NCBI GenBank assembly: GCA_024529925.1
Contig: JAFEUB010001112.1
Location: forward strand, 51,001-115,000
Reading direction: 5' to 3'
Length of the DNA stretch: 64,000 nt
DNA from: Ophthalmolycus amberensis
Taxonomy: Eukaryota; Chordata; Actinopteri; Perciformes; Zoarcidae
In this document: piece after piece, positions 32,572-42,940 of the stretch
Layout: each line of letters starts with the position of its first letter
Numbering within the stretch: position 1 is the stretch's first letter
Translations under genes and position numbers: made by a program
The notes under the pieces: model-generated
Database searches by the model: none
Seen by the model: the letters and a program-made list of their open reading frames with translations, nothing else
Told to the model about the DNA's origin: nothing

Positions 32572-32884
32572 GACAGCCTGCTTCTGCGTTTGTCACCTGA
32601 GAAAACAAAACTCGGCTCATGTTAGTTAGAGCTCTTGTGTATTCCTCAATTTCTAGAGTTAGCAAGTCTAGGCTAAGACCTATCACTGAGTTTGAAGACT
32701 TGGATTTTGCTGTATTTAAATTCAAAAGTTGTGGTTTATCATGACGTTATTAAATCTCAAAAAATTGTGAGTAGCACCTATACTGAAAACTGTTCTAAAT
32801 GTGGATCTACAAAAAATGTTTTACACCTTACCAATCTCCCCTTCACCACGATATCTCTGCTGTAAGAGATCACGTGGCAATCAT

Positions 32885-33574
32885 CTATGTATCTTGGCCA
32901 TACACTGAACCTCCCCATGGTCCTGGTGACGGCATGGGCATCTGTTGATGTCTCATGGGAGGAGGTCCAGATGGTCCCGTTGGACCTGGTCGTAGGTACT
33001 GCTGATGTTGTGGTGGGAATGTAGCATGTTGTGGTGCTGCACTGAACGATCCTCCTGCTCTTTTATGAGGGCAATCTCTCACCCAATGACCTTCTCTGCC
33101 ACATACGTAGCACTCTCCTCTACTTACAAGACCTTCATGCCCCCCTTTATAGTTACCTCTCCCTCTGTTGGATGCACCACCTCTGCCTCTGTTATGTGGT
33201 GGAAGTTGGTAGTACACCACTGTGGGGGCTGTTACTGCTGGAGTTTGTTGACATGGAGCGGGAGGTGCTGCTGGAGGAGGCTGAGCTTCTGCTACTGTCA
33301 TCTGCTTCTTGGCCTGACGTTTCCTATTTAATTCTCTGTTGACCTCTGCTACTTGAAGTTTCAGCAGCCGCCGCTGCATTGTCTTCATATCCTCGTCTTC
33401 TTTACTTTCTGTTCGTCTTTCCTCTATCTGCTGTTGCAAATCTTTTCTGATGCGTTCCACTTCTCCTAATTCACATTTTAGTCTTCCTACCAGTTCTTCC
33501 ACTTCTCTTAACTCACATTTTAGTTTTCCTACTAGCTCTCCTACTTCCTTTCTCTGCTTCTTTAATGTAAACAT
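32885..33574 (-). pseudogene. Short retroviral gag: coiled coil and nucleocapsid only
   Basis: A 229-residue frame from ATG at 33574. Residues 1-90 form a coiled coil containing a 14-residue tandem repeat (ELVGKLKCELREVE, then ELVGRLKCELGEVE). A proline/alanine linker follows, an RGRGG-rich basic region, and one knuckle CYVCGREGHWVRDC (CX2CX4HX4C) near residue 160. The tail is rich in Q, P and H. Matrix and capsid domains are not present, so the particle shell could not form from this protein. It is open to its stop at 32885. Confidence 0.75.
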
Positions 33575-35728
33575 TATGCAGCCTAGGAGTATTCAAATGT
33601 GTGTATTAAATGTACACGCTTGTCGTCACATGAACCAAAGTCAACTCACCCTCTGTGCTGTATTGTGTGCGGTCGTTGACTCCAAAACTGGGATCCACTG
33701 CTCCACTTCCCAGATCTGGATCCACTAGACCACGCACCTTGACTAAAACATACACAAAACTGCCCAAAGTTCAGCAGTAAATGTTAGCATACGTCTGTAG
33801 TGTATGAGAGGTCAGTGATCTCTCAACTATTTTAGCGCCGTCCGTGTCAAAATTGATTCTTCGGAACTGTGTAAAATCGTAAATGTACCAAAATTAGTCA
33901 ATACAGGATATGTGAAGAAATCTTGACCCAAAATTGAAGTTAGAACTCTTAGATCAAACTCAACATCTAAATCAGAATCAAAATCAAGATCAAAATCCAG
34001 TTCCAAATCAGAATTCAAAAGGTTTAAAATCGTAATTAAAATTAAATTGCAAAATCATTAATCAATTAAAAAATGTATTAAAATTAAAAATCTAAATCTA
34101 AATTCAAATTCCATCACTGTATTCAAAAATATTCAATCAGAATCTCATTTACTAATGAATCACAATTAAGTTCAAGAATTGAATAAGCACAACTGAAACC
34201 ATTAATCTTTGTTAAAATGCTGAATTAAAACCAAAGTCAACAACTAAAGTTATAATGCTTAATTAAAACTAAGGTCAGGATATAAGCTCACAGGTCATGG
34301 ACAATGAATCTCTAAAAACTGTATTGTTGTAATTTATCTATTAATCCACTGGGTGGCGTACTTCTTATATTATAAAACCATGCTGTGATTGTCTCTCTAA
34401 GCCACCAGATGTCAGCCTGTTTTAGTACCAATGTAATTACAGATTCCAAACACTAGGACTATTATCATCTAGCAGTTACACCTCCTCACCGCTAGGTAGT
34501 GGAGTTGCTTTCTGGCGTTTTTTGTTTTTCTACACAACCCAACTTCCTGTTGACCTTTAGCCTTTGCCAGCAGCTATGCTAACGGCTATGCTAACGACGA
34601 AGCGGAGCTTCTATTAAAGAATACGCACACACACGTTTCACCAAAATCCCACACATTAATTCCACACATACCCCTTTGTCTCCTCTCACAATCCACCGGT
34701 TATTTTCTTTTATAAACACTTTTATTTTCCATACACAGTGCAATAAAGCGGAGCTACACCGTAGCTAACGCTAGCTTCTACACTTCGGAAACAGGTCATG
34801 CAATGTTATTTCATCATTTGAACGTCTTTCCACGCTGCTAAAACACAGACTAGTCACACGTATTATTGGACTTATTGTCCGGTTTTATTTAACCTTAAAT
34901 CCTCTGGTTTAACCAGCTATTTAGCTTCCCCAGACTCCAGTTCCTTATGATTTCGGCGCGAGTTATTTCACTTCTAGCAGACCCGCAACCACTCCCCCAG
35001 TCTGTCTAGTTCCACCAAAAGCTCATTATTCTACTTATCCGAAACATCCACACGATTGCTTAATTTAATGCACAGCCAAAGCAAAGCGAGAGAGTCTTCC
35101 AGGATCGGTGTATCATCACGTGTGTCCCGCAGCCTCGGAAGCTACCTCTCGCTAGCATTAGCTTCGTCTACACAGCTTGCAACGAGGCCCAAACACAAGC
35201 CCCAAGAAGTAACGAGAGACCGCCGTCCTCAAGCCCGCTCAGCCGAATGTATTCAGTTCACCAAGCTACAACTGTTTTAAACACGTTATTCTACAAGACC
35301 CAGCTATGCTCACTCTAAGCCAGAGAGACTCTCAAAATAAGCACGCTAGTTAGCCCAGCAGATAACCGTTCGTGAATTCCAATGTGATGTTATTATTAAT
35401 TACAGCTTTGTAATCTTTAATTTCTTTATTCTCTGTAATCTTTAATTCACTGGACTAGTTCCTTAGTGCATCATGCAAATATACTCTCACTGCAAACTGC
35501 AATTCACTCAGCTCAAGTCGACCCGCTCACACACTTTTTTTCTCTCACAACCTCTCACGGACCGAGGCGCGCTCAGCAGGGCAAAACGCCGGTCGACCAC
35601 ATCTCCGCTAATTGTCCTAAATCTACCTAGACAGACTTCATCAAAGGTGCTGTTCTTACCTTTATAGGCGCCTAGGAGATGTAGCCGACTGATGCCGTCC
35701 CGCACGCGTGTCTCGTCCCGAGAAGATT
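33575..35728 (-). other. Long leader of the retrovirus
   Basis: About 2.1 kb between primer site and gag with no recognisable protein. Part (33930-34130) is a run of AATCAAAATTAAA-type words. The rest is mixed, with several TTAGCATTAGC/GCTAACG words near 34570 and 35150. The unusual length suggests that it includes former gag sequence or an insertion. Confidence 0.4.
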
Positions 35729-35746
35729 GTCCTGCCGCGGTCGCCA
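35729..35746 (-). other. Candidate primer-binding site of the retrovirus (tRNA-Arg-like)
   Basis: Four bases inside the 5' LTR the minus strand reads TGGCGACCGCGGCAGGAC. It matches, at 14 of 18 positions, the complement of a tRNA-Arg(TCG) 3' end as I remember it. The TGG start and position are right; the tRNA identity is uncertain. Confidence 0.5.
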
Positions 35747-35750
35747 AATT

Positions 35751-36396
35751 TGTGGAGGGAAAAATCTCCTCACGATGAAAGTGGAGCAGGCCAGCACACG
35801 TGGACTGATAGCTTTTCAGTCACACGGCGCTAAAAACGTTACCGAAACTGGTTTACCGTCAAGAAGGATTTTAATCCTGCTGTTGCAATTACAGTTATAC
35901 AATGGTGTACATTAATCTCATGAAATAATACACTATTCGCCCAGTTTGGAAAAACTCTTCCCGATCCCAGTAAACACGTCTGTTCTGGATCGTAACCTAA
36001 CAGGAAGAGAAAACACTTTTCTATATCCCGCCCACATATCCGTTCGCAACTCCTCCCCTTCCGTCTATCTCAATTTCTATTGGCTAACTTCTCTATGCAC
36101 TTCTGTAAACGCCTGTCTCCACGACTCTATCCCTGAGCTGCTAACACATTCAAATGACTGTCAGTTATGGCTTAATCCCTTCTATGCTAATCCTTCAGTA
36201 TAAACGTTAAACTTCTGCAACTTTGGCAAAAGCTTCATGTCTTTTAGCTACTAATCCTACAACACTTTATGTTTATCTTAATTATGCATTCCCAAAACAC
36301 TTATGATTATGACTAATTATGAATTCTTAATTATGAATTATTAAACACTTTTATTATATCTACTGAACATACAGTTCTTTGCTCAAATTTCTTACA
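35751..36396 (-). repeat. 5' LTR of the retrovirus
   Basis: Same 646-bp sequence as 28938-29583 apart from about four differences. It would carry the retroviral promoter reading leftward, away from ovol3. Confidence 0.9.
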
Positions 36397-36400
36397 GAAC

Positions 36401-36805
36401 AAATCTCACAAGTGTTACCTTTATTATAACATGAAAAGTATTCAAATAGACCTTGTAGTTGCAGAAATACATTCTTTTTAGTATGGGTATGCAATTTTCG
36501 AGCAGAGCTCTAAAAATAGGGCTAGGGTTAGAAAGGTTGAACAAAAATATTTAATATGTTAATAACACAATAATAATATAAAGAATCATTTTTGATCCTT
36601 CATTTTTATTATAACAGCAAACATAGTGCAGGAAAAGTATTTTGCAAGTATTTTGCATTTAAAGCTATCGTTAACAACACAAACTGATGAATGAAGACAA
36701 AGGAAAAGTGGAACACAGTTGAATACAAATTCAAAAATTAATTAAAATTAACAAATGGTCTTTTCTTTTTTATGGAACAGATGTAGTTCAAAATTGGAAA
36801 GAGCC
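36401..36805 (-). other. 3' untranslated region of ovol3 and spacer
   Basis: It follows the ovol3 stop codon on the minus strand. An AATAAA on that strand at 36605-36610 is about 200 bases after the stop and is a plausible poly(A) signal. The retrovirus starts at 36396. Confidence 0.4.
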
Positions 36806-37128
36806 CTACATGTAGTATGCAGAGGTTGAGTACAACAAATAGGGGTTGAGTTTTCTGCCTGCTGGAGCAAAGCTGCTGTTCTCATGGGCCTGGCGGCGGT
36901 AGTACCTGCGGAGGGCAGGACTGCCGGGGTGGCACTGTCTCACATGGAGGAAGTATTCATCAGGGCGGCTTGAGGTGTAACCACAATCCTCACACACAAA
37001 GATCTTAGAGCGTCTTTGGCGGTAGGCATACTGTTGGTGAACGCTGTGAATCTTCCTCATATGGGACTCCAAAGAGCAGCGCTGTGTGAAGGCTTTCTCA
37101 CATAGGTCACACTTGTAGGGACGGATAC
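36806..37128 (-). CDS. ovol3: ovol3 exon 4: fingers 3 and 4, C-terminus
   Basis: Acceptor CTGCAG|GTATCCG (minus). It completes the glycine of HTG and encodes IRPYKCDLCEKAFTQRCSLE, finger 3 to H..H, the QQYAYRQRRSKIFVCEDCG segment, and a tail ending STSAYYM. Finger 4 (CEDC...H...C-H) is atypical, as in other OVOL proteins. Confidence 0.9.
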
Positions 37129-40100
37129 CTGCAGCAGGGAGAGACAAAACAAGTTATTTTTCCTGTGCATGTTTGTGTGGATCGCAGGGTGTTTCTCAAT
37201 GTCAAGGAAGGATCCTTCTACAACTGAATTCCAAGGATGCTACGTCATCGAATCCTGACAAAGGACTGTTCCAATGTCCAGGATCATTCAAACGAGTCCT
37301 TCATTTAGAGGATTTTGAAGAATGTATACGTGTATCCTCCGTGCTCCTAAAACACCCTAAATCCTATGCGCACTATGTATTTCCTGTCCACATAATTGGA
37401 AACTGCAAATTTGCAAGTAAACTTTAAGTTATTTCACCTCAGCTGTCTGCCAAAATTTCTGAGCAAATTATAGGTAAGAAATTGTCTATCCAGTTGCTGA
37501 ATCTTCACTCATATTAGATCTACGAGACCTAATTCAAAAGTTTGTTACGACTTTCATTGCGCAGCGACAGACTTCTAATTTGAGCTATTAATAGGACTGA
37601 TGCGGTACACCGGCAGCGGCAGGGAAAGGACAGTGTGTAGAGCAGCGGTTCCCAAACTTTTTAGGCCACGCACCCCCTTCTACATCCCGACCGGGTTCAC
37701 GCACCCCCAATCCCCACCCCCCCCCCCCACACCTTAAAAAAAAAGCAACAGAGCCTATAGCTTATAGAGCTTATAGCCGCATACAAATCGGACTAATGAG
37801 AGAACAGTTTGCTCGTGCGTGGTGTTTGTTTACAAGATAAAAAAGACAAAAAAAACTTCCAGCACCGTGCCTTCGAAAAGGTAACGGACGTACACCAGAA
37901 GATTGGCCAGATTGGCCACATCTGTAGGCTCGTCTACTTGCAGAGAGTAAAACTCACTCTTCTTCACGCGACCGACTAATGTAGCCAGGATGTCTTCGGA
38001 CAAAGCATCGATGCGCGCGACTGATTTCATGTTTATTTTTTGTTCCATCTTTAACTCTTAATGTTTCTGAGTAAATGGAATATTCCAGGCTGAACACACG
38101 TGATCCGTCCTCTTTGTTTACCTTTTTTTTTACGTCTCCATGCGTCCACTGGTTACCCCGTGTTTAACGTCACATTGCAATGATTTGTGGGTAATTCCCT
38201 TAGGCTAAGTCAGCATACCAAGCATACCAGCATACCATTACGGAAAGGGTTCATAAAGGACTCAAAATGTCTGCAAGAGAGCCCTCAAACACTTGACGAT
38301 TTGACAGTGGGACATCCCTAAACCCTCACGGACTTCGCGGGAGCGCGCCTCAAAGTCTGTGAGTCCGTAAGGGGCAGTGGCGGGCCATCAGGGCCTGCAA
38401 GGCCTTCTCTGCTGGCCTAAACAGAATCACAAAACTATTTATATTTAAAAAAGAAAAATTATAATTTCTTTTATAATTTAATAATTTTTCTTAAATGCAC
38501 TACATGTATTATAATTTATAAAAATATTTTTCCCATTATCTTATTTTCTCATTGCACAGCTACTGTCTTCCTCAGTTGCTCTCAGTTGCTCTCAGATCTC
38601 ACCTCTATGTGTGTCTATGCCAGATGCCTGCAGACTCAGCTCTGCCGCCAGTGCAGATTAAAGTATATGGGGACGATATTGTTGATTGTCATAGTGTTCA
38701 ACCAATCAGATCTTTAGTTTGACATGTTGGGCGTATTCTTTGACGTGTCAGCGGCCGCTAGCGCCCTATAATGACGTCAGCATGACGTGCAGCTCAGTGT
38801 TCATCTGTAGCTTTCCCGCTAGGTGCAGTGTGCTGTGATTGGTCAGTGGGCGAGCACGTGACTATCACGAAATTTAACAGCCAGCTGAGGCTGATGGGTA
38901 ATTCAGGTCAGCCAATCAAAATGCATTCTGACTGAGTTGAGCTGCACCATGACACAAGGTGCTGAGAGGAGGAAAGACACTGCAGAGAGGTGCGTTCGTT
39001 GTGAAAGTAAAATGTCATTAAGGACTGATGGTGGATTCCACAGCCAGACCAGCTGAGAACATTATATTTTCCTGAATTTAGGCTTTTGTATTCTCTAAAT
39101 GCTCGAGTGTTAGTCAAACGACTAGTACCGAACGGTTTAATACGACGAAGTACATAGTTACAGACTTAAAAATGAGCTGTGGCGCCACAATGTGGTTATA
39201 AGGTGGTATTTCAGCTGCAGGACCAGCAGTGAAGGCACAGGTATAAAGTGCACCGCCCGCCACTGGTAAGGGGGGATATTGGGATTTGGCCAATGAGAAT
39301 AATTACGTGAGTCAGAGAAGTTATTTCACATGACGTTCTCCAAAGAGAGAAAAGTGGTCAGAGAGACCAGAGTCTTTAACCAATAATGAACCGACTCTTA
39401 TAGGTTAATTCTTCCCACGGACAGTTTAAAACCAGTGTGTCTCATATGTTCAGAGACCGTGACGATTATTAAAAGCAGTAATGTGAAACGCCACTACGAG
39501 ACAAAGCACAACTCTTTTGAGCGAACGTACCATCTCACATCTGAAATGAAGTCACAGAAAATAAACCTAAGAGCCCAATATGATCAGAATCCTGACACAT
39601 GAATTCACTTCACAACAATGATGTTACCAGAGAGGATAGAGCTGGAACAAGTGATTTAATAACCACAGATAAAGTCCATGCTCACAACTTTCTATTTTTA
39701 GACGATGAGAAAAATATAATATTGTGTCTTTTTTGATTGACATCACTTCACACATGAATGAACTGAATTTAAAGCTGCAGGACAAGTCAGTGAAATTAAT
39801 TTTTCTAAAATGAATTACTTTATTTTAAGATGCACATTTTTCAAAAGCTTTGTTATGTCAGTTATTCTTTAATCCAGCACTTATTTTACTTGAAATGAGA
39901 AGAACAATTATTTATATATTTCTATGTATTATTTTTAATCCATCCAGTTGAATTTGAAAACTGAGAATAATAATTGTTAATATATAATTGATGAGTACTT
40001 TCTTTATTTGATTTGACAGTTGTTGACTACACAGAGACGTTACTAGTACTAGGCTTCTTGAATATACAGTATATATATATATAGCACTAAATAGTGCAAG

Positions 40101-42940
40101 TTAGATATTATTGGAATGACCGGACCTTTGCCCGAGGAGATTTTCTCAATCTGGACCTTTTGGAATTTGAATTGAATACCCCTGGACTAAACTAACCAAG
40201 ACGGCGTTTTATTTTGTTTATGTCAACTTTCAAAGAAGTAACAGTCTGCAATGTAAAATTGCTGTGTTTTTGAATGGAGCCGGTAGGTTTGAGGAGAGCA
40301 TGACAGCTGTTTCTTTACACATCCAACTTTATTTATTTAATGATTGTTGGAAAAATAACATGCATTATAGGTCTAAACTAATACATATGGCTGGACCGTG
40401 CATGGTCAATTTGCTGAATTGTAGCCACATTTTTACACAGTGATAGTGCTACCATCTATAATATGAATTCATGGAAGTTTCTGACCTGTGTGTGTTCGCA
40501 TATGCCTCTTGAGGTCGAAGGTATCGTTGAATCCTTTGCCACAAAATCGACAAGGATGTCTCTTCACCAAGCTGTGGCACTTCAGGTGTCGAGTCAGCAT
40601 GCGCTGCAGAGGGAATATCTTGTGGCACACTGAGCACACAAAGTCACCTGATCCGGGGGAGGAACGGGGACGGGGCTGGAAAGACAAAAGTGCTTGATGA
40701 ATATGACAATATGGGTAAGGCATCAGCATCAGGATTTTTCACTTACAAGGAACAATTTCTTGTCTGAATAATTATCAATCCACACTATGTGCCATGCATT
40801 CCTATGTAAGCCCAGTATTCATATAAAATTATGTTTGACCTATTACGCTTTGACCTATTACACCCTGCAGTGGATATCAGGCTGTGCCCTCTGACAGGCA
40901 ACACCATTCTCTAACTGTGGTCTTATGTTGTTTGAAGCTTCCTTAACTCGGCAGCTAGACACAGCCTACTGCGGGCGACTGTGGCTCATCGACATGGACT
41001 AGCGGACCAGGGATCGAACCGCAGATCCTCTGATTAAAAGACGACCCTGCTCTACCACTGAGCCACAGTCGCCCCATTGTGTAGCATTGTGATACCTATA
41101 TCCAACTGCTGTCCCGCTGTAGATCTAAACGTTGTAGTTTAGAAACATATCTGAATGTCTGAATAAAAATATTCCAGAATTTGTCCTTTGACTGTGTCTG
41201 ATACTTTGAAGTACTCTATTGCCCCCCACAGTACATTACGTGGAACGGAACAAAATGTATTGGCTGTTATCTAAGAATTCCACATGCAAGCCTCTTCATT
41301 CCCACTTTGCTGACTGAATTTGATGCTATATCATGGTGTGCTCCAAGCATCCACAAAATCCTGGTATTCCGGCATTCTGCACTGAGGTGTCGATTAGCTT
41401 ATTCCTTTCTAACTAGACAATCTCTGTGCCACTACACTAAATTAATCTTACCTTCTACATTGGGAAGACAGATGGGCCTAAATTGTCCCATATGAACAGA
41501 ATCTTTCTGTTTTGGAATTAAAGATCCCTCCCACCATTTGCCAAGACCTAGGCATTTAAGCTGCAACCTCCATGATATCCTAATAAGCTTCCATAAAAAT
41601 CACAACACATCCAGAGCATTTTTACAGCTTATAGGGCACACCATCAGACCAAGGTATGCCCAACAGGATCGGCTGATTCTGACGTTGCTCACCAAATTAC
41701 CATTTCTTTCACAATTACCCTCTTTCAAAGTGAGGGCTGAAACATCCGTTAGATGGCCTCTTACCCCAATAGTGAGTTATTTAGTGGTGATGCTCACTCC
41801 CTGTCCCTGCATCTGGATGCAGGTTTACTTCTTATCTTCTCTGACTTATTTTTAATTGTCCCTTTCAGCACCTGAATAAACAGTTGCCCATATGCCCTTC
41901 ATTTTAGCCCTAGGCCATTATATTTTGGGTGTCTGCGCATCACTCCTGTCTTTCCTTGGCTGCCTACTGTCCCCTCTCTCCTGCCGTTCAGTGCTACTTC
42001 CTGCTTTCTTTTTAGTAGCAGGGATGTTATTAACCTCGTGAACTTTGGTTACTAACCTGACGCTAGACTTAACACTCATTTAAACTCTATCTCCAGTTGT
42101 GTTTCCTCTATCTTTTATGGCTTCCACTGAAGTGCTCTCCCTGCTTGTTGGGAATTTCATCCCATGGTCAATAGCCGGGCTTTTTACCATCCGGCCATGG
42201 ATTGCCAGCACATATTTTCCTGTCCAGTCCATCCCCTCCAGTCAGCTGTCTTTCCAGTGTGTTAGCTGCTCTATTCACAGCCGTCACTAGCTTATGCCAG
42301 TTATGACACTCATCAATACACAATAAAAAAGTAGGTAGGGTGAGCATATTCTGATACATATGGAAGCCCAGTCAACTTGCTATATTATAAGAATGACACT
42401 ACACTTAAGAAGAAAATGGGACCTATAACCTTTGCTCTGTGAAGTCCCAGTGTAGTGGGATGGTATACGGAGCCCCGGAGCATAACTGTGGACCAGTCCA
42501 GCCTGTTGTCAGCCCCTGGTCCTCCTGATCCTGCCAAAGGTACTGACACTCTCATTCCTGCTGTCCCACATCCTAAGGTGACTGACTGAGCCACAGTTGA
42601 AGGCTGTTGGGTGTCAGGACAGCAGGGTGTCTGCTCCATAGAATTTTCATTAACTTTAGGGCATAAAAGGAAACAATTGTTTGCTTAATAAGTGAATTAA
42701 CAAGGTCAAATTAATTACATAAAAATACATACATACATATAAAAATACATGAGACAGCTTAAGAGGAATAAACTAACTTGGATGTTACTGCTTGCCTTTG
42801 ACAGTTGAAAAAGCTATCTGAAGATACTTTTAATTCTTACCTAGTGTATTATCTTCTTTCCACTCAAGCTGTTCTGGCTCTTTCCATTGCCATGCTCCAC
42901 ATGCCCCACGTTTCTTTTTCACAAGGAAAGACCTCGGCAT
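36806..42940 (-). CDS. ovol3: OVOL3-like zinc-finger transcription factor, four exons
   Basis: Minus-strand coding exons: 42841-42940, 42430-42653, 40486-40675 and 36806-37128. All splice sites are GT-AG and phases agree (1, 0, 1). The predicted protein is 278 residues. It starts with the SNAG repressor motif MPRSFLVKK, then a poorly conserved linker, then four C2H2 fingers (CSVCHKIF, CRFCGKGFNDTF, CDLCEKAFTQRC, CEDCGYTSSRPD). This is the OVO-like architecture. Finger residues FPLQRMLTRHLKCHS, HMRTHTGIRP and CEDCG.TSSRPD fit my recollection of OVOL3 better than OVOL1 or OVOL2. OVOL proteins are nuclear DNA-binding regulators of epithelial and germ-cell differentiation. The family call is firm; the paralogue is likely. 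Confidence 0.88.
37129..37643. other. ovol3 intron 3, start: no element seen
   Basis: Intron sequence next to exon 4. Nothing recognisable until the transposon debris that starts at 37644. Confidence 0.4.
37644..38048 (-). mobile_element. hAT fragment with transposase piece
   Basis: Begins CAGCGGTTCCCAAACTTTTT (a hAT-style end) with a C-rich patch near 37710-37730. On the minus strand 38048-37830 a frame reads EDILATLVGRVKKSEFYSLQ, VDEPTDVANLANLLVYVRYL and FEGTVLE, which fits the core of SCAND3/ZBED5-type hAT transposases (the VDE.TD motif). It merges into the MITE at 38028. It lies in ovol3 intron 3. Confidence 0.65.
38028..39291. mobile_element. Second copy of the GGGCCAAATCC MITE, split by a hAT
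   Basis: Matches 15719-16012 (TTTCATGTTTATTTTTTGTT, GGTTACCCCGTGTTTAAC, AGTCCGT...GGGATTTGGCC). Its left end is missing. It is interrupted at 38375-39265 by a CAGTGGCGG hAT. Confidence 0.7.
38375..39265. mobile_element. hAT element with CAGTGGCGGGC ends
   Basis: Ends CAGTGGCGGGC and (reverse) CAGTGGCGGGC, with an exact 8-bp duplication GTAAGGGG (38367-38374, 39266-39273). Length 891 bp, no transposase, so non-autonomous. A relative is at 46494. Confidence 0.9.
39420..40184 (+). mobile_element. hAT remnant with BED-like finger
   Basis: From 39420 to 39602 a plus-strand frame reads DSLKPVCLICSETV, SSNVKRHYETKHN and FERTYHLTSEMKSQK, the N-terminal finger of a hAT transposase. The right end near 40184 (TGAATTGAATACCCCTG, reverse CAGGGGTATTC) fits a CAGGGG-type hAT terminus. 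The rest of the transposase is gone. Confidence 0.6.
40486..40675 (-). CDS. ovol3: ovol3 exon 3: fingers 1 and 2
   Basis: Acceptor TTTCCAG|CCCCG and donor CACAG|GTCAG (minus). Encodes PRPRSSPGSGDFVCSVCHK..., fingers 1 and 2, and ends in HMRTHT plus one base. GKGFNDTFDLKRH is the near-invariant OVO finger 2 signature. Confidence 0.92.
40960..41075 (-). repeat. tRNA-derived SINE head
   Basis: On the minus strand it opens GGGGCGACTGTGGCTCAGTG, with an A box (TGGCTCAGTGGTAG, 41052-41065) and a B box (GGTTCGATCCC, 41010-41020) at normal RNA polymerase III spacing. The end repeats GAGCCACAGTCGCC, complementary to the start. It is in ovol3 intron 2. Confidence 0.7.
41250..41545 (-). pseudogene. LINE reverse transcriptase relic
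   Basis: On the minus strand SLIPKQKDSV, GQFRPICLPNVEGKI fit the start of the reverse transcriptase of L1/Tx1-type LINEs, followed by several in-frame stops. No ends can be placed. It lies in ovol3 intron 2. Confidence 0.5.
42430..42653 (-). CDS. ovol3: ovol3 exon 2: linker
   Basis: Acceptor CCCTAAAG|TTAATG and donor AAAG|GTTATA (minus). With the base from exon 1 it encodes VNENSMEQTPCCPDTQ, then a low-complexity linker to LHRAK. It was chosen because the two splice phases (in 1, out 0) are exactly those needed to join exon 1 to exon 3. The linker has no known domain. Confidence 0.75.
42841..42940 (-). CDS. ovol3: ovol3 exon 1: SNAG motif
   Basis: ATG at 42940 (minus) encodes MPRSFLVKKKRGACGAWQWK and then EPEQLEWKEDNTL plus one base, with donor ACTAG|GTAAGA. 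MP(R/K)xFLVK is the SNAG repression motif at the N-terminus of OVOL and Snail/GFI proteins. The frame is only 33 codons, so it is easily missed. Confidence 0.88.

Larger units (their letters stand above)
28938..36396 (-). mobile_element. Endogenous retrovirus, complete ends, deleted interior
   Basis: A minus-strand provirus with two 646-bp LTRs, flanked by the exact 4-bp duplication GAAC (28934-28937, 36397-36400). In its own order: 5' LTR, primer site, long leader, a short gag with one zinc knuckle, a scrap of integrase split by a LINE, an env leader, an env transmembrane subunit, polypurine tract and 3' LTR. Protease, reverse transcriptase, RNase H, most of integrase, the gag capsid and the env surface subunit are missing. 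The 4-bp duplication, the GPY/F-like integrase tail and the CX6CC motif in env point to a gamma- or epsilon-like group. It lies about 400 bp beyond the ovol3 stop codon. Confidence 0.9.

Noticed and set aside
40950..41080. Functional tRNA gene
   Set aside because: A and B boxes are present but the cloverleaf is not complete and the end repeats the start in inverted form, so a SINE is more likely.
42099..42359. Small frames between ovol3 exons 2 and 3
   Set aside because: No splice sites in the needed phase, no similarity to OVOL; probably LINE-derived intron sequence.
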